In this document: piece by piece, positions 1-8,545 of the stretch
Position numbering within the stretch: position 1 is the stretch's first letter
Layout: each line of letters starts with the position of its first letter
Source of the DNA: Solirubrobacterales bacterium
Lineage (GTDB): Bacteria > Actinomycetota > Thermoleophilia > Solirubrobacterales > 70-9
Assembly (NCBI GenBank): GCA_016712175.1
Contig: JADJRQ010000001.1
Span: 992,001-1,056,000, forward strand
Direction: 5' to 3'
Length of the DNA: 64,000 nucleotides
The notes under the pieces: model-generated
The model's input: only the letters and a program-made list of their open reading frames with translations
What the model was told of the DNA's origin: nothing
Database searches by the model: none
Translations under genes and position numbers: made by a program

Positions 1-1209
1 GGCTATCGAGTAGGTGGTACCCGCGACTGCGTTGAGAATCATGCTGCAGTAGGGACCGTAACTCGGCCGCTCGCCGACCGCAGTCAGCGCGTTGACTGCC
101 GCTCCCGTGTAAACGCCGACCCGAGCTTCAAATTTCCTGCCGCAGGTCTTGATCCTCACTCGGGCGCTCTGAGTCGGGGTCCACTTGTACCAGGCAGAAT
201 GCTGGGCCGCTCCGAAATCATTGTGCTCCGGTTCCCCGGTCTCGGCCGTTGCGAATTCGTTCTCGCCATTCAGGGTTACCGGCAGGGCCGGACCGACTAC
301 CGTTGCGTTGGCGAAGTTGTCATTGGCGGGAGGGGGTGCGTTTTTCAGCCTCAGCACGAAGTTGAACTCCCCGAGGACCGACCCACTGACGGCGATCCTG
401 TGCGGGACTCCGGCAGTCGTGGAAAAGTCGATCTGGCAGTTGGTGGTGGCGGTGGTAATCGGAACCAGGGTGCCGAGTGTGTTGCCGGTATATACACCGA
501 TGGACTTGTTCTGGGCACTCGAGTACTGGGTGCTGTCACAGATGTCGATCCTTGCGCGACCGGTAGCCGCCGGGGTCCACGTGTACCAGACCGATCGGGA
601 ACTGCCAGACCCGCCGAGAATTGCGGGCTCGCCGGCTTCCCAGGTCGAATCGATATTGGTCGTGTTCAGGCCGACCGGCAGTGCCGGGCCGATAACCGTC
701 GACGTGGCGAAATTGTCGTTCGCCGGTGGAACCAAATTGCGCAGGCGGAAGGTGAAATTCCCCTGGTCGTTCCTGTAGTCGACCTGGATCTTGTACTGGA
801 TCCCAATGGTCGCGTCAAAGCGGAGATTACATTCGCCGGTGCGTTCGGCTTTCAGTACGGTCGTGCCTACTGTTGCACCAGTCCGAACGGCCATGGCCTG
901 GAACGGATAGGTGCTACCCGTGAACCCGGCACCGCAGAGGTCGACGACCATCATGGCAGTGGCCGGGGCAGTCCATTTGAACCAGACCGTGGAGGTCGCG
1001 GCATTGCCGCCGATCGCGGGTTCGCCCACCTCGGCGGTGGCCCCGATGTTGCTGGCCGGCACGGAGATCGGAACTGCCGGGCCGATTGTCTGAGCATCCA
1101 CGAAGTTGTCGTTGGCCGGGGCCGCCGAAGCGCTCGGGGCCATGGCCAGGAAACAGACTGCAATCACTGCCACAAACGCCGACGACACCTTCAAACGTCT
1201 CGTGCTCAT
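1..1209 (-). CDS. Secreted protein with three repeated beta-rich modules (3' end outside window)
   Basis: The frame stays open from an ATG at 1209 to the window edge, giving 403 residues without a stop, so the C-terminus is missing. A signal peptide is clear (basic start MSTRRLK, hydrophobic core, SASAA before the mature part). The mature protein holds three modules of about 130 residues, each starting with a PANDNF-like motif (near residues 31, 159 and 291), followed by an IGPA(L/V)P strand, a GEP motif, a WY/F-K/T-W-T strand and a paired Cys. This resembles pre-peptidase C-terminal-like or other extracellular beta-sandwich repeats. No catalytic domain is visible, so the role is probably adhesive or structural. 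A purine-rich stretch (GGGGC) precedes the ATG. The function is unknown. Confidence 0.8.
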   Translation of the reverse strand, partial: MSTRRLKVSSAFVAVIAVCFLAMAPSASAAPANDNFVDAQTIGPAVPISVPASNIGATAEVGEPAIGGNAATSTVWFKWTAPATAMMVVDLCGAGFTGSTYPFQAMAVRTGATVGTTVLKAERTGECNLRFDATIGIQYKIQVDYRNDQGNFTFRLRNLVPPANDNFATSTVIGPALPVGLNTTNIDSTWEAGEPAILGGSGSSRSVWYTWTPAATGRARIDICDSTQYSSAQNKSIGVYTGNTLGTLVPITTATTNCQIDFSTTAGVPHRIAVSGSVLGEFNFVLRLKNAPPPANDNFANATVVGPALPVTLNGENEFATAETGEPEHNDFGAAQHSAWYKWTPTQSARVRIKTCGRKFEARVGVYTGAAVNALTAVGERPSYGPYCSMILNAVAGTTYSIA

Positions 1210-1308
1210 TTCGCCCCAGTTCCCCGCGTAGTTATTCCCGGCTTGTCACCCGGCCTTCAATTCCTAACACAATTGGCTTCGGCCCACACGATTTTTCGGC
1301 CGAAAGCA

Positions 1309-3183
1309 TCAGTCCATCGGAACGTCGGAATGGGACGCGCGTAGTTCGTCGGCAAGGGACTTGGCGTCGTAGGGTCCGACGTGCCGGGTGCCGCTGATGA
1401 AAAATGTCGGTGTGCCGTGGGCGCCGCTGGCGTCGGCGCTGGCCACGTCCTGCTGGATCCGCTTGGCGTTCTGGCCCTGCTCGACCTCCCTGACGAACCG
1501 GTCAACGTCGAGTTCAAGGTTCCCCGCATAGCCGATCAGGTCTTCGATGTCGAGGTCCCCCTGGTGGGCGAAGAGGATGTCGTGCATCTCCCAGAATTTG
1601 TCCTGGTTGCCGGCCGCCTCCGCAGCCTCGGCTGCGAGTTCGGCGTGCGGATGAACGTCGATCAGGGTGAGGTGGCGGAACACGTAGTTGAGGTCGTCAC
1701 CGAGCTCGGCTCTCAGATCGTTGATCATGCCGGTCGCGCGCCCGCAGAACTCACATTCGAAGTCGCCGTATTCGACGAGTGTCATCGGGGCGTCCGGGTT
1801 CCCCCGAATATGGTCGCGGTCCGGGTCGATTGGCAGTGAAAGCTTGCGTGGAAGCGTCGCGCTGGTCTGGCCGAAGACCACTGCGGCGAACTTGAACATG
1901 ATCCAGCTGAGTCCGACCGCTAGCACCGCTGCGATCAGAACGCCGACCTTCGCCTCGCTCTGCAGCTGCTGGTCGTCGAAGGCGAGCTGGGCGATCAGCA
2001 GTGAAACGGTGAAGCCGATGCCGGAGAGCGCCGCGCCACCCACGACCTGGCTTCGGCCGACACCCTGAGGCAGCACTCCCAGCTTGAGTTTGAGCGAGCC
2101 GAGCGCACCGACGCTGATCCCGATCGTCTTACCGACCACGAGGCCGAGCACGATGCCCCAGGTGAGTGGTGATCGCATTGCTTCACCGAGGACGCCGTCC
2201 CCAAGGTCCACTCCGGCGTTTGCGAGCGCGAACAGCGGGACGATCAGATAGCTGGTGATCGGGTGAAGCGCGGTCTGGAGGCGTTCGTTGGGTGACACCG
2301 CCTGGTCGACGCTGCGCTGCGCCGACCGCGCGACCTCGGGTAACGGTGACTGTCGGAAAGCCCGGGCGCTGACTGCGGCTTCTTCGACCTTCTCGCGGCT
2401 TGGCTGGTAGGCGATCACCAGGAGACCGGCCAGCATTCCGGCGAGTGTGGGGTGCAGCCCTGATTCGTAGGCCGCGACCCAGAGGGCGAAGCCGAGCAGA
2501 GCGTAAGCCCACCCCTGGTAGATCCTGAGGCGGGGCAGGAGCGGGAACATCGCGAGGCAAACTACGGCTATGCCAAGCGCGACGAAGTTCAGCGAGTCGG
2601 AATAGAAGATGCCGATCACCGAGATCGCGACGATGTCATCGACGATCGCCAGGGTCAGCAGAAAGATCCGCAGCTGCGTGGAAAGGTGCGGGCCGACGAT
2701 CGCGAGTGCGCCCAGCAGGAAGGCGGTGTCCGTGGCGATAACGATTCCCCAGCCTCCACCAGCTTCGGTGCCGTGGTTGAGCAGCACGTAGAGCAGAACC
2801 GGCAGGAGCATTCCACCGATGCCGGCGATCACCGGGATCGTCACCCGACGGCGGTCGGTCAATTCACCAACCGACAGTTCCCGCCGGACTTCGAGTCCGA
2901 TCACGAAGAAGAACAGCGCCATCAATCCTTCGTCGATCCAGTGACCGAGGTCGAGCGAGATCGATCTCGGGCTGAGGTTGATCGAGAGGACCGTGTCCCA
3001 GAGCGACGTGTACGAGTCGGAGAAAGGTGAGTTCACCCAGATCATGGCGATGATCGCCGCCGCCAGCAGCAGCCCGGCCGATCCCGTTTCGGTCGCGAGG
3101 TAATTGCGAAGTGGCCGCGCCGCCTGTGCCGCCAGATCACGGCGGGTCTCGGTGGTGTCTGCGTCGCGCTTCGGGTTTTTCAT
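1309..3183 (-). CDS. nhaA: NhaA-type Na+/H+ antiporter fused to a C-terminal DsbA-like thioredoxin domain
   Basis: The 624-residue product has two parts. Residues ~20-430 are an NhaA antiporter with about 11-12 hydrophobic segments and the ion-binding Asp pair in LAIVDDIVAIS (near residue 180). Residues ~455-624 form a DsbA/thioredoxin-fold domain with a CEFC motif (C477, C480) and a cis-proline loop GTPTFF. Membrane NhaA exchanges Na+ for H+; the fused domain would lie at the membrane surface. NhaA-DsbA fusions are known in actinobacteria, but their redox role is not established. The start is the ATG at 3183, ten bases after the purL stop; the frame extends upstream into purL but the family sequence starts here. 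There is no strong Shine-Dalgarno, which suggests translational coupling to purL. Confidence 0.93.
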   Translation of the reverse strand: MKNPKRDADTTETRRDLAAQAARPLRNYLATETGSAGLLLAAAIIAMIWVNSPFSDSYTSLWDTVLSINLSPRSISLDLGHWIDEGLMALFFFVIGLEVRRELSVGELTDRRRVTIPVIAGIGGMLLPVLLYVLLNHGTEAGGGWGIVIATDTAFLLGALAIVGPHLSTQLRIFLLTLAIVDDIVAISVIGIFYSDSLNFVALGIAVVCLAMFPLLPRLRIYQGWAYALLGFALWVAAYESGLHPTLAGMLAGLLVIAYQPSREKVEEAAVSARAFRQSPLPEVARSAQRSVDQAVSPNERLQTALHPITSYLIVPLFALANAGVDLGDGVLGEAMRSPLTWGIVLGLVVGKTIGISVGALGSLKLKLGVLPQGVGRSQVVGGAALSGIGFTVSLLIAQLAFDDQQLQSEAKVGVLIAAVLAVGLSWIMFKFAAVVFGQTSATLPRKLSLPIDPDRDHIRGNPDAPMTLVEYGDFECEFCGRATGMINDLRAELGDDLNYVFRHLTLIDVHPHAELAAEAAEAAGNQDKFWEMHDILFAHQGDLDIEDLIGYAGNLELDVDRFVREVEQGQNAKRIQQDVASADASGAHGTPTFFISGTRHVGPYDAKSLADELRASHSDVPMD

Positions 3184-3193
3184 GCCGGGGGAG

Positions 3194-5398
3194 CTACTGG
3201 GTGATGCCGGGCTGGTCCACATCGATGCGGTGGGCGAGCGATTCGAACGAGGCTTTTGCCTCAGCCACGAGAATGTCGACTGATGATTCGCCGGCCTGGA
3301 CCTTGATCTCGTTGCCTTCGGCCCGACCGAGCATTTCGATCTGGACACCCTTGCCGCCGAGCATTTCGATCGACGCAGCCGTACCGGCGAGGATGAAGCC
3401 ACCTGACCCTTCGCCGAAGAGGGCGTCCTCCTCAGAGCATTCACTCTGGACGATGACCGGGTCGAGCGTGACGTCGCAGCCGATGCCGGCGGTGAGTGCG
3501 AGTTCTGAAAGCACTGTGGCGATGCCGCCGTCGGAGACATCAGTAACCGTACGGATGGTGCCGTCGCGAACGCCGTCGCGGACCAGCTCGATCGCGGCGC
3601 GAGCCGGTTCGATCTCGGCGTCGGGCAGCCCCTTGCCGAGTTGGCCTCTCGCCTTCTCGAGTTCGGAGCCGGCCAGTGAAGGATTGAAAGGCCCCGCCAG
3701 GGCGATCCAGTCGCCATCCCGCCAGGGCTCCCCGGCGCAGGTTTCGGGGTTGGGCAGTTCGCCGACCATGCCGATCACGGGCGTCGGGTAGATCGGCCCG
3801 GTCGGGGTCTCGTTGTAGAGCGAGACGTTTCCGCCGACCACCGGCAGGTCGAGCGCCCGGCAGACCTCGCCAAGGCCGTCGATCGACTGGCTGAGCTGCC
3901 AGGCAACCGTCGGCTTTTCCGGGTTGCCGAAGTTGAGGCAGTTGGTCACACCGAGCGGTTCGGCCCCGACGCAGGCGAGGTTCGCGGCGCATTCGAGGGC
4001 CGCTTCGATGGTGCCCAGCCGGGGGGAGCAAGCGACGCGGCGGCCGTTGCCGTCGATCGCGATCGCGATCGCCCGGTTGGACTCGGGGATGTTCAGCACG
4101 GCGGCGTCGGCGGCACCGGCGCGGTGGACCGTGCGTGAGCCGACCACCGAGTCGTACTGGTCATAGGCCCAGCGCTTCGATGCGATCGAGGGGGAGCCGA
4201 GCAGGGACAGCGTGATCTCACTGGCATCGGCACCTTCGCGCAGGGTGACCTGGTTCGGGTAGATCCATTCGGCCGGCTCGCCCGGTTCGAGGTCGTAGAG
4301 CGGGCAGCCGTCGACCAGGTCGTGAACTTTGATGTCGCCGACGACTTCGCCGTCCTTGAGGATCCGGAAGGCACCTGTGTCGGTCACCTCACCGATCACG
4401 GCGGAGTCGGTCTGCCACTTGGTGCAGAGCGCCAGGACCCCTTCGACTTTCCCTGGCTCGACCACCGCGAGCATGCGCTCCTGTGATTCGGAGACCATGA
4501 TCTCGAAGGGCTCCATGTCGGCCTCGCGAAGCGGAACGCTGGCGACATCGATGTCGATCCCGGTATCGCCGGCCGAGGCCATCTCGCCGGCGGATGAAGT
4601 GAGCCCGGCGGCCCCGAGGTCCTGAAGCGACACGAGCAGTTCGGCGGCGAGCAGTTCCTGGCAGCACTCGAGCACCTTGGATTCTTCGAAAGGGTCGCCG
4701 ATCTGGACGGTCGGCCGTTTGCCTTCGTCGTCTTCACCGAATTCGGCCGAAGCGAGGACGGAAGCTCCGCCGATCCCGTCGCGACCGGTCTTCGAACCGA
4801 AGAGGACCACCATGTTGCCGGTGCCCTGCGCGGCGGCGCGAACCATCTCGTCGGTGCGGGCGATGCCGACGCACATCGCGTTGACCAGGCAGTTCAATTC
4901 GTAGGGAGGCTCGAAGTAGATCTCGCCGCCGACCGTCGGGATGCCCATCGAGTTCCCGTAATGGCCAATCCCGCGGACGACACCGTCGACCAGATACCGG
5001 GTGCGCTCGGAATCTAGTTCGCCGAAACGCAGCGAGTCGAGGATGGCGATCGGCCGGGCGCCAAGTGCGATCACGTCGCGCAGGATGCCGCCGACTCCGG
5101 TGGCCGCCCCCTGAAAAGGTTCAACCGCGCTCGGGTGGTTGTGCGACTCGACCTTGAAGGCGATCGACCAGCCGTTGCCGATGTCGACCGCGCCGGCGTT
5201 CTCGCCCGGACCCATGACCACCCGCGGGCCTTCGGTCGGAAGCTTGCCGAGCAGCTTCTTCGAGTGCTTGTAGGCGCAGTGCTCGGACCAGAGCAGCGAG
5301 AACATCGCCAGCTCGACGTCGTTCGGCTCGCGTCCGTGCTTCTCGAGGATCAGCTCGTACTCGTCGTCGGTCAGGCCGAGCTCGCGATGTTTCGACAC
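3194..5398 (-). CDS. purL: Phosphoribosylformylglycinamidine synthase subunit PurL
   Basis: The 734-residue product is the small-type FGAM synthase catalytic subunit. It uses ATP and ammonia to convert FGAR to FGAM in the fourth step of IMP synthesis. Its length is the usual one for the PurS/PurQ-dependent form. The N-terminus (LWSEHCAYKHSKK) and the GENAGAVDIG and KVESHNHPSAVEPFQGAATG motifs of the ATP/FGAR site are intact, as are the two AIR-synthase-like halves, including GGNVSLYNET. The start is GTG at 5398, placed directly after the purQ stop (5399-5401). The run purC-purS-purQ-purL is therefore almost gapless and gives all three subunits of one complex. Confidence 0.98.
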   Translation of the reverse strand: MSKHRELGLTDDEYELILEKHGREPNDVELAMFSLLWSEHCAYKHSKKLLGKLPTEGPRVVMGPGENAGAVDIGNGWSIAFKVESHNHPSAVEPFQGAATGVGGILRDVIALGARPIAILDSLRFGELDSERTRYLVDGVVRGIGHYGNSMGIPTVGGEIYFEPPYELNCLVNAMCVGIARTDEMVRAAAQGTGNMVVLFGSKTGRDGIGGASVLASAEFGEDDEGKRPTVQIGDPFEESKVLECCQELLAAELLVSLQDLGAAGLTSSAGEMASAGDTGIDIDVASVPLREADMEPFEIMVSESQERMLAVVEPGKVEGVLALCTKWQTDSAVIGEVTDTGAFRILKDGEVVGDIKVHDLVDGCPLYDLEPGEPAEWIYPNQVTLREGADASEITLSLLGSPSIASKRWAYDQYDSVVGSRTVHRAGAADAAVLNIPESNRAIAIAIDGNGRRVACSPRLGTIEAALECAANLACVGAEPLGVTNCLNFGNPEKPTVAWQLSQSIDGLGEVCRALDLPVVGGNVSLYNETPTGPIYPTPVIGMVGELPNPETCAGEPWRDGDWIALAGPFNPSLAGSELEKARGQLGKGLPDAEIEPARAAIELVRDGVRDGTIRTVTDVSDGGIATVLSELALTAGIGCDVTLDPVIVQSECSEEDALFGEGSGGFILAGTAASIEMLGGKGVQIEMLGRAEGNEIKVQAGESSVDILVAEAKASFESLAHRIDVDQPGITQ

Positions 5399-6064
5399 TC
5401 AGGCCTCCACTCGGGCGGGACCGCGGAACAGCTTGAGGCCGTCGGTGGAATCGGTCAGCGGATCGACCGCATGTTCGGGGTGGGGCATCAGGCCCATCAC
5501 GTTGCCGGCTTCGTTGACCACACCGGCGATGTCGTTCAGCGAGCCGTTCGGGTTCTGTCCTTCGGCGTAGCGGAAAGCGACCTGGTTGTTGGCCTCGATC
5601 CGTTCGAGCATTTCCGGCGGCGCGAAGTAACGGCCCGTCTGGTGCTTGAAGGGGATCGAAATCACTTCACCGGGCGACATCTCCGAAAGGAAGGGCGATT
5701 CGGCTTCAGCGACCACGAGGTCGCCCTGGCGTGAGATGAAGCGGGTGCCTTCGTTGGTCAGGAGTGCGCCGGGCAGCAGGCCGCTCTCACAGAGGACCTG
5801 AAAGCCGTTGCAGATGCCGAGCACTGGTCCGCCTTTCGCGGCGAACTCGGCAACAGCGCCCATGGCGGGAGCGAACTGCGCGATCGCGCCGACCCGGAGG
5901 TAGTCGCCGTAGGAGAAGCCACCGGGCACGATGATGCCGTCGATACCACTCAGGTCGGTTTCGTCCTGCCAGATCAGACGGGTTTCCGCACCCGCCCGCT
6001 CGCAGGCGTTCTGGGCGTCACGCTCGTCGCAGGATCCGGGGAACTGAAGCACACCCCAGATCAC
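5399..6064 (-). CDS. purQ: Phosphoribosylformylglycinamidine synthase subunit PurQ (glutaminase)
   Basis: The 221-residue class I glutamine amidotransferase supplies ammonia to PurL. The nucleophile Cys lies in GICNGFQVLCESGLLPG, and the catalytic His/Glu pair in GLMPHPEHAVD near the C-terminus. The early motif GGFSYGDYLR is typical of PurQ. The GTG start overlaps the purS stop by four bases (GTGA), a sign of coupled translation. All expected catalytic features are present. Confidence 0.98.
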   Translation of the reverse strand: MIWGVLQFPGSCDERDAQNACERAGAETRLIWQDETDLSGIDGIIVPGGFSYGDYLRVGAIAQFAPAMGAVAEFAAKGGPVLGICNGFQVLCESGLLPGALLTNEGTRFISRQGDLVVAEAESPFLSEMSPGEVISIPFKHQTGRYFAPPEMLERIEANNQVAFRYAEGQNPNGSLNDIAGVVNEAGNVMGLMPHPEHAVDPLTDSTDGLKLFRGPARVEA

Positions 6065-6285
6065 AGGACCTCGATTTCGTAGTCCTCGATCAGCGGGTTG
6101 GCGAGCAGCTTCTCGCAGAGTTCATCGAGCCGGTCGGCGCTCTCTGCGTTCAGTTCGACGATCCGCCCCACCCGCACGTGCTCGATACCGCCGAATCCGA
6201 GGGCCGGCAAGGCACTTTCAACGGCCTTGCCCTGGGCGTCGAGGATGCCTTCTTTCGGCCTGATCAGGACCCGGGCAGAGATCAA
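6061..6285 (-). CDS. purS: Phosphoribosylformylglycinamidine synthase subunit PurS
   Basis: This 74-residue protein bridges PurL and PurQ in the FGAM synthase complex. It shows the family pattern: VLIRPKEGILDAQGKAVE at the N-terminus, a VRVGRIVEL strand and an acidic C-terminal tail. The start is TTG at 6285, overlapping the purC stop by four bases (TTGA). Its presence explains why PurL is the short form. Confidence 0.95.
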   Translation of the reverse strand: MISARVLIRPKEGILDAQGKAVESALPALGFGGIEHVRVGRIVELNAESADRLDELCEKLLANPLIEDYEIEVL

Positions 6286-7133
6286 AGTGTCTTACCGGTG
6301 ATGATTTCGTAGGCCTCGCGGTACTTCTCTTGCGTCTGGGCGACGACGTCGTCCGGAAGTTCCGGAGCCGGCGGGGAGTGATCCCATCCGGCAGCGTTGG
6401 CCCAGTCGCGCACGAACTGCTTGTCGAAGGAAGGCTGGGTCTTGCCGGGTTCGTATTCGTCGGCCGGCCAGTAGCGCGAGGAGTCGGGTGTCAGCACTTC
6501 GTCGCCGAGGACGATCTCCGCGCCGGCGTGACTGCCGAATTCGAACTTGGTGTCAGCGAGGATGATTCCCCGCTCGGCGGCGTGGTTCGCGCCGAATTCG
6601 TAGATCTCGATCGCGACCCGGCGCAACTCTTCCATCAGGGCCCGGTCGCCGATGATCTCGGCGGCCCGTTCGAAGTCGATGTTCTCGTCGTGGTCGCCCA
6701 ATTCAGCTTTGGTGGCCGGAGTGAAGATCGGTCGTGGCAGCTTGTCCGTGTCCTGGAGGCGTTCCGGTAGCCCGACTGCTCTGACGGCGCCGGTCGCCTG
6801 GTACTCCTTCCAGCCGGAGCCGGAGAGGTAGCCACGGACTACGCACTCGATCGGGTACATCTCGAGCTTCCGCACCCTGACCGCACGGCCTTCCACTTCT
6901 TCCGGAACGTCGTTCGAGAGGAAGTGGTTCGGCACGATCCCGGTCGTGTTCTCGAACCAGAAGTTGGACATCTGGGTCAGGACCTTGCCCTTGTCCGGGA
7001 TCCTGGTCGGCATGATCACGTCGTAGATCGAGATGCGATCGGAGGCGACCAGAAGCAGGTCGTCCTCGATCTCATAGATCTCGCGGACCTTGCCGGATGA
7101 ATGAAGTTTCAGATCTTCGAGAGATTTCGACAT
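6282..7133 (-). CDS. purC: SAICAR synthetase PurC
   Basis: The 283-residue phosphoribosylaminoimidazole-succinocarboxamide synthase ligates aspartate to CAIR using ATP. Family motifs are present: SSGKVREIYE, LVASDRISIYDVIMP, PIECVVRGYLSGSGWKEY, LADTKFEFG and LTPDSSRYWP. The frame is open about 130 residues further upstream, but the family N-terminus begins at the ATG at 7133 (MSKSLEDLKLHSSGK). It is the first pur gene of the purC-S-Q-L run. The 116 bases before it show no clear promoter or riboswitch. Confidence 0.97.
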   Translation of the reverse strand: MSKSLEDLKLHSSGKVREIYEIEDDLLLVASDRISIYDVIMPTRIPDKGKVLTQMSNFWFENTTGIVPNHFLSNDVPEEVEGRAVRVRKLEMYPIECVVRGYLSGSGWKEYQATGAVRAVGLPERLQDTDKLPRPIFTPATKAELGDHDENIDFERAAEIIGDRALMEELRRVAIEIYEFGANHAAERGIILADTKFEFGSHAGAEIVLGDEVLTPDSSRYWPADEYEPGKTQPSFDKQFVRDWANAAGWDHSPPAPELPDDVVAQTQEKYREAYEIITGKTL

Positions 7134-7249
7134 TGGTTGCACTTTACCTGTGGGCTGAGGAGGCGCGCCTCGGGAGCCTCTGTGGGGAAGTGATCGGGAT
7201 CGTGGCACGCTCATTGCCCTGATCCTGATCACTTCGGAGACCGAAGGGA

Positions 7250-7540
7250 TCAGGTGCTTGGGGCGGGATTTGCCTTTGCCCACTTGGCGATCGCCGAAGA
7301 ATCGGAAATCACTTCGCCGTCGTCGAGCACGAGGATCGGAACCTCTTTGGTTCCGCTGAGTTCCTCGACCTCTTTGCGGCCCGCGTTCCGGGCCTTCCAG
7401 GTCCAGGGCATCATTCGGTAGCCCTCCACCGTCTTGATCTCGTACTGGTAGCCGGCTTCGTCCAGCGCGTTGCCCGCCCTGGCGCAGGGATGCAAGGCTC
7501 CGGGCCCCGTGGTCTTGGTGCCGCATGTGTAGAGGATCAT
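7250..7540 (-). CDS. Glutaredoxin/GST-N-terminal-domain protein
   Basis: This small thioredoxin-fold protein has 96 residues from the ATG at 7540; a TTG at 7561 would add seven. It begins MILYTCGTKT, has a PCARAGNALDEAGYQYE helix corresponding to the GST N-terminal domain, a cis-proline strand (KEVPILVLDD) and an S-D-S/S-A-I helix. The usual CPxC is not present; Cys residues lie in TCGTK and HPCAR. It is a single-domain protein without the GST C-terminal helical part. The substrate is unknown. It lies between the two purine gene runs, upstream of purC on the same strand. Confidence 0.75.
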   Translation of the reverse strand: MILYTCGTKTTGPGALHPCARAGNALDEAGYQYEIKTVEGYRMMPWTWKARNAGRKEVEELSGTKEVPILVLDDGEVISDSSAIAKWAKANPAPST

Positions 7541-7588
7541 GCGGCCAAGGGTAGCGGTCAACTAGGGCAAGAAGTAACCTTGCCTCTT

Positions 7589-8528
7589 ATGGGTCGATCT
7601 CTGGTCACATTCATTGCGGTTTCCTTTTCGGCGTTTGCGTTCTTTGCGGCGTCTTCAGCCGCCGAAGTACCGAAGTGCACCGGGACCTATTCTCAGAAAA
7701 CAATCTTCACGGGTCAGAACCGGCTCGAAGCAGCGATCATCGGCGGTGGTGGAACGCTTTACACCTCCGGCACTGACGGGAGTGAGACGGGTGAGTCTGT
7801 TCTGAACGCCTACTACCGGGGATCCAGGCGTCCTTCGAGCCCGGACTTGATTGCGACCGGGCCGACCGGACCCGGCGGACTGGCCTGGAATGGCAGGAAG
7901 CTCCTCTGGGGCTACGGCAACACCGCGGGCGGCGGTGCCACCGGTGACCTGAACCCGGTGGCCGGTCTCAACAGTGTGAGGATCGGCAGCGGGAGGAAGA
8001 AGCTGATCTCCGATCATCTCGGTATGGCCAACGGAATCACCCGGGCAAAGGACGGCACGATCTACGCCTCCAACGACCTCGGCGTCAAGCTCGACCGGAT
8101 CTCAGACGGGGTGACCGAGAACGGCTGGGCCACCCTCAATTCGGGCAACGGCATGGTCGTGGGCAGGAACCAGAAGTATCTCTTCGTCAACCAGACGTTT
8201 GAGACACCGTCGACGATCGCCAAGATCAACGTCAACGACCCGGCAAAGGTCCACACCTTCTACAAGTCACCCGAGCCCGACAACGTCATCTTCGACGGCC
8301 TCACCCGCGACCGGAAAACACCTTTACGCGACTTCCTTCCGGCGAGGCGAAATCTGGAAGATCAGCCGGCACAAGCAGGCATGCATCCTCGCCAGCGGAC
8401 TCTCCCAGACCTCAGGAGTGGCTGTCAGCTCGGCGAAGAAGGGTTTCAAGAGGGGAACTCTGATCGCAGTCGGGTTCGACGGAACGATCACCCAGGTGAA
8501 GCGCGCCACGAGCGCCGGTTTCCCCTAG
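7589..8528 (+). CDS. Secreted SMP-30/gluconolactonase-like beta-propeller protein, frame broken near 8305
   Basis: The ATG at 7589 opens a signal peptide (MGRSLVTFIAVSFSAFAFF, then AASSAAE), followed by repeated strand motifs such as GGLAWNGRKLLWGYG and MANGITRAKDGTIYASND, typical of SMP-30/NHL-type propellers. At the CCC run 8304-8306 the frame slips: dropping one C reads DGLTATGKHLYATSFRRG and continues to the TAG at 8528 in the next frame. Without the correction the protein would run on out of frame for about 200 residues. It is therefore treated as one gene of about 312 residues. An enzymatic role (lactonase-like) is possible but no metal ligands can be assigned with confidence. Confidence 0.7.
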
Positions 8529-8545
8529 GGAGAATGAGCCGCTGC

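Noticed and set aside
1287..1304. Terminator for the purL-nhaA run near the TTTCGGCCGAAA palindrome
   Set aside because: The palindrome has almost no loop and there is no clear U tract, so it was not called.
199..1344. Long plus-strand open frame over the first 1.3 kb
   Set aside because: It is antisense to the minus-strand secreted protein with a signal peptide and repeated modules; its translation shows no domain.
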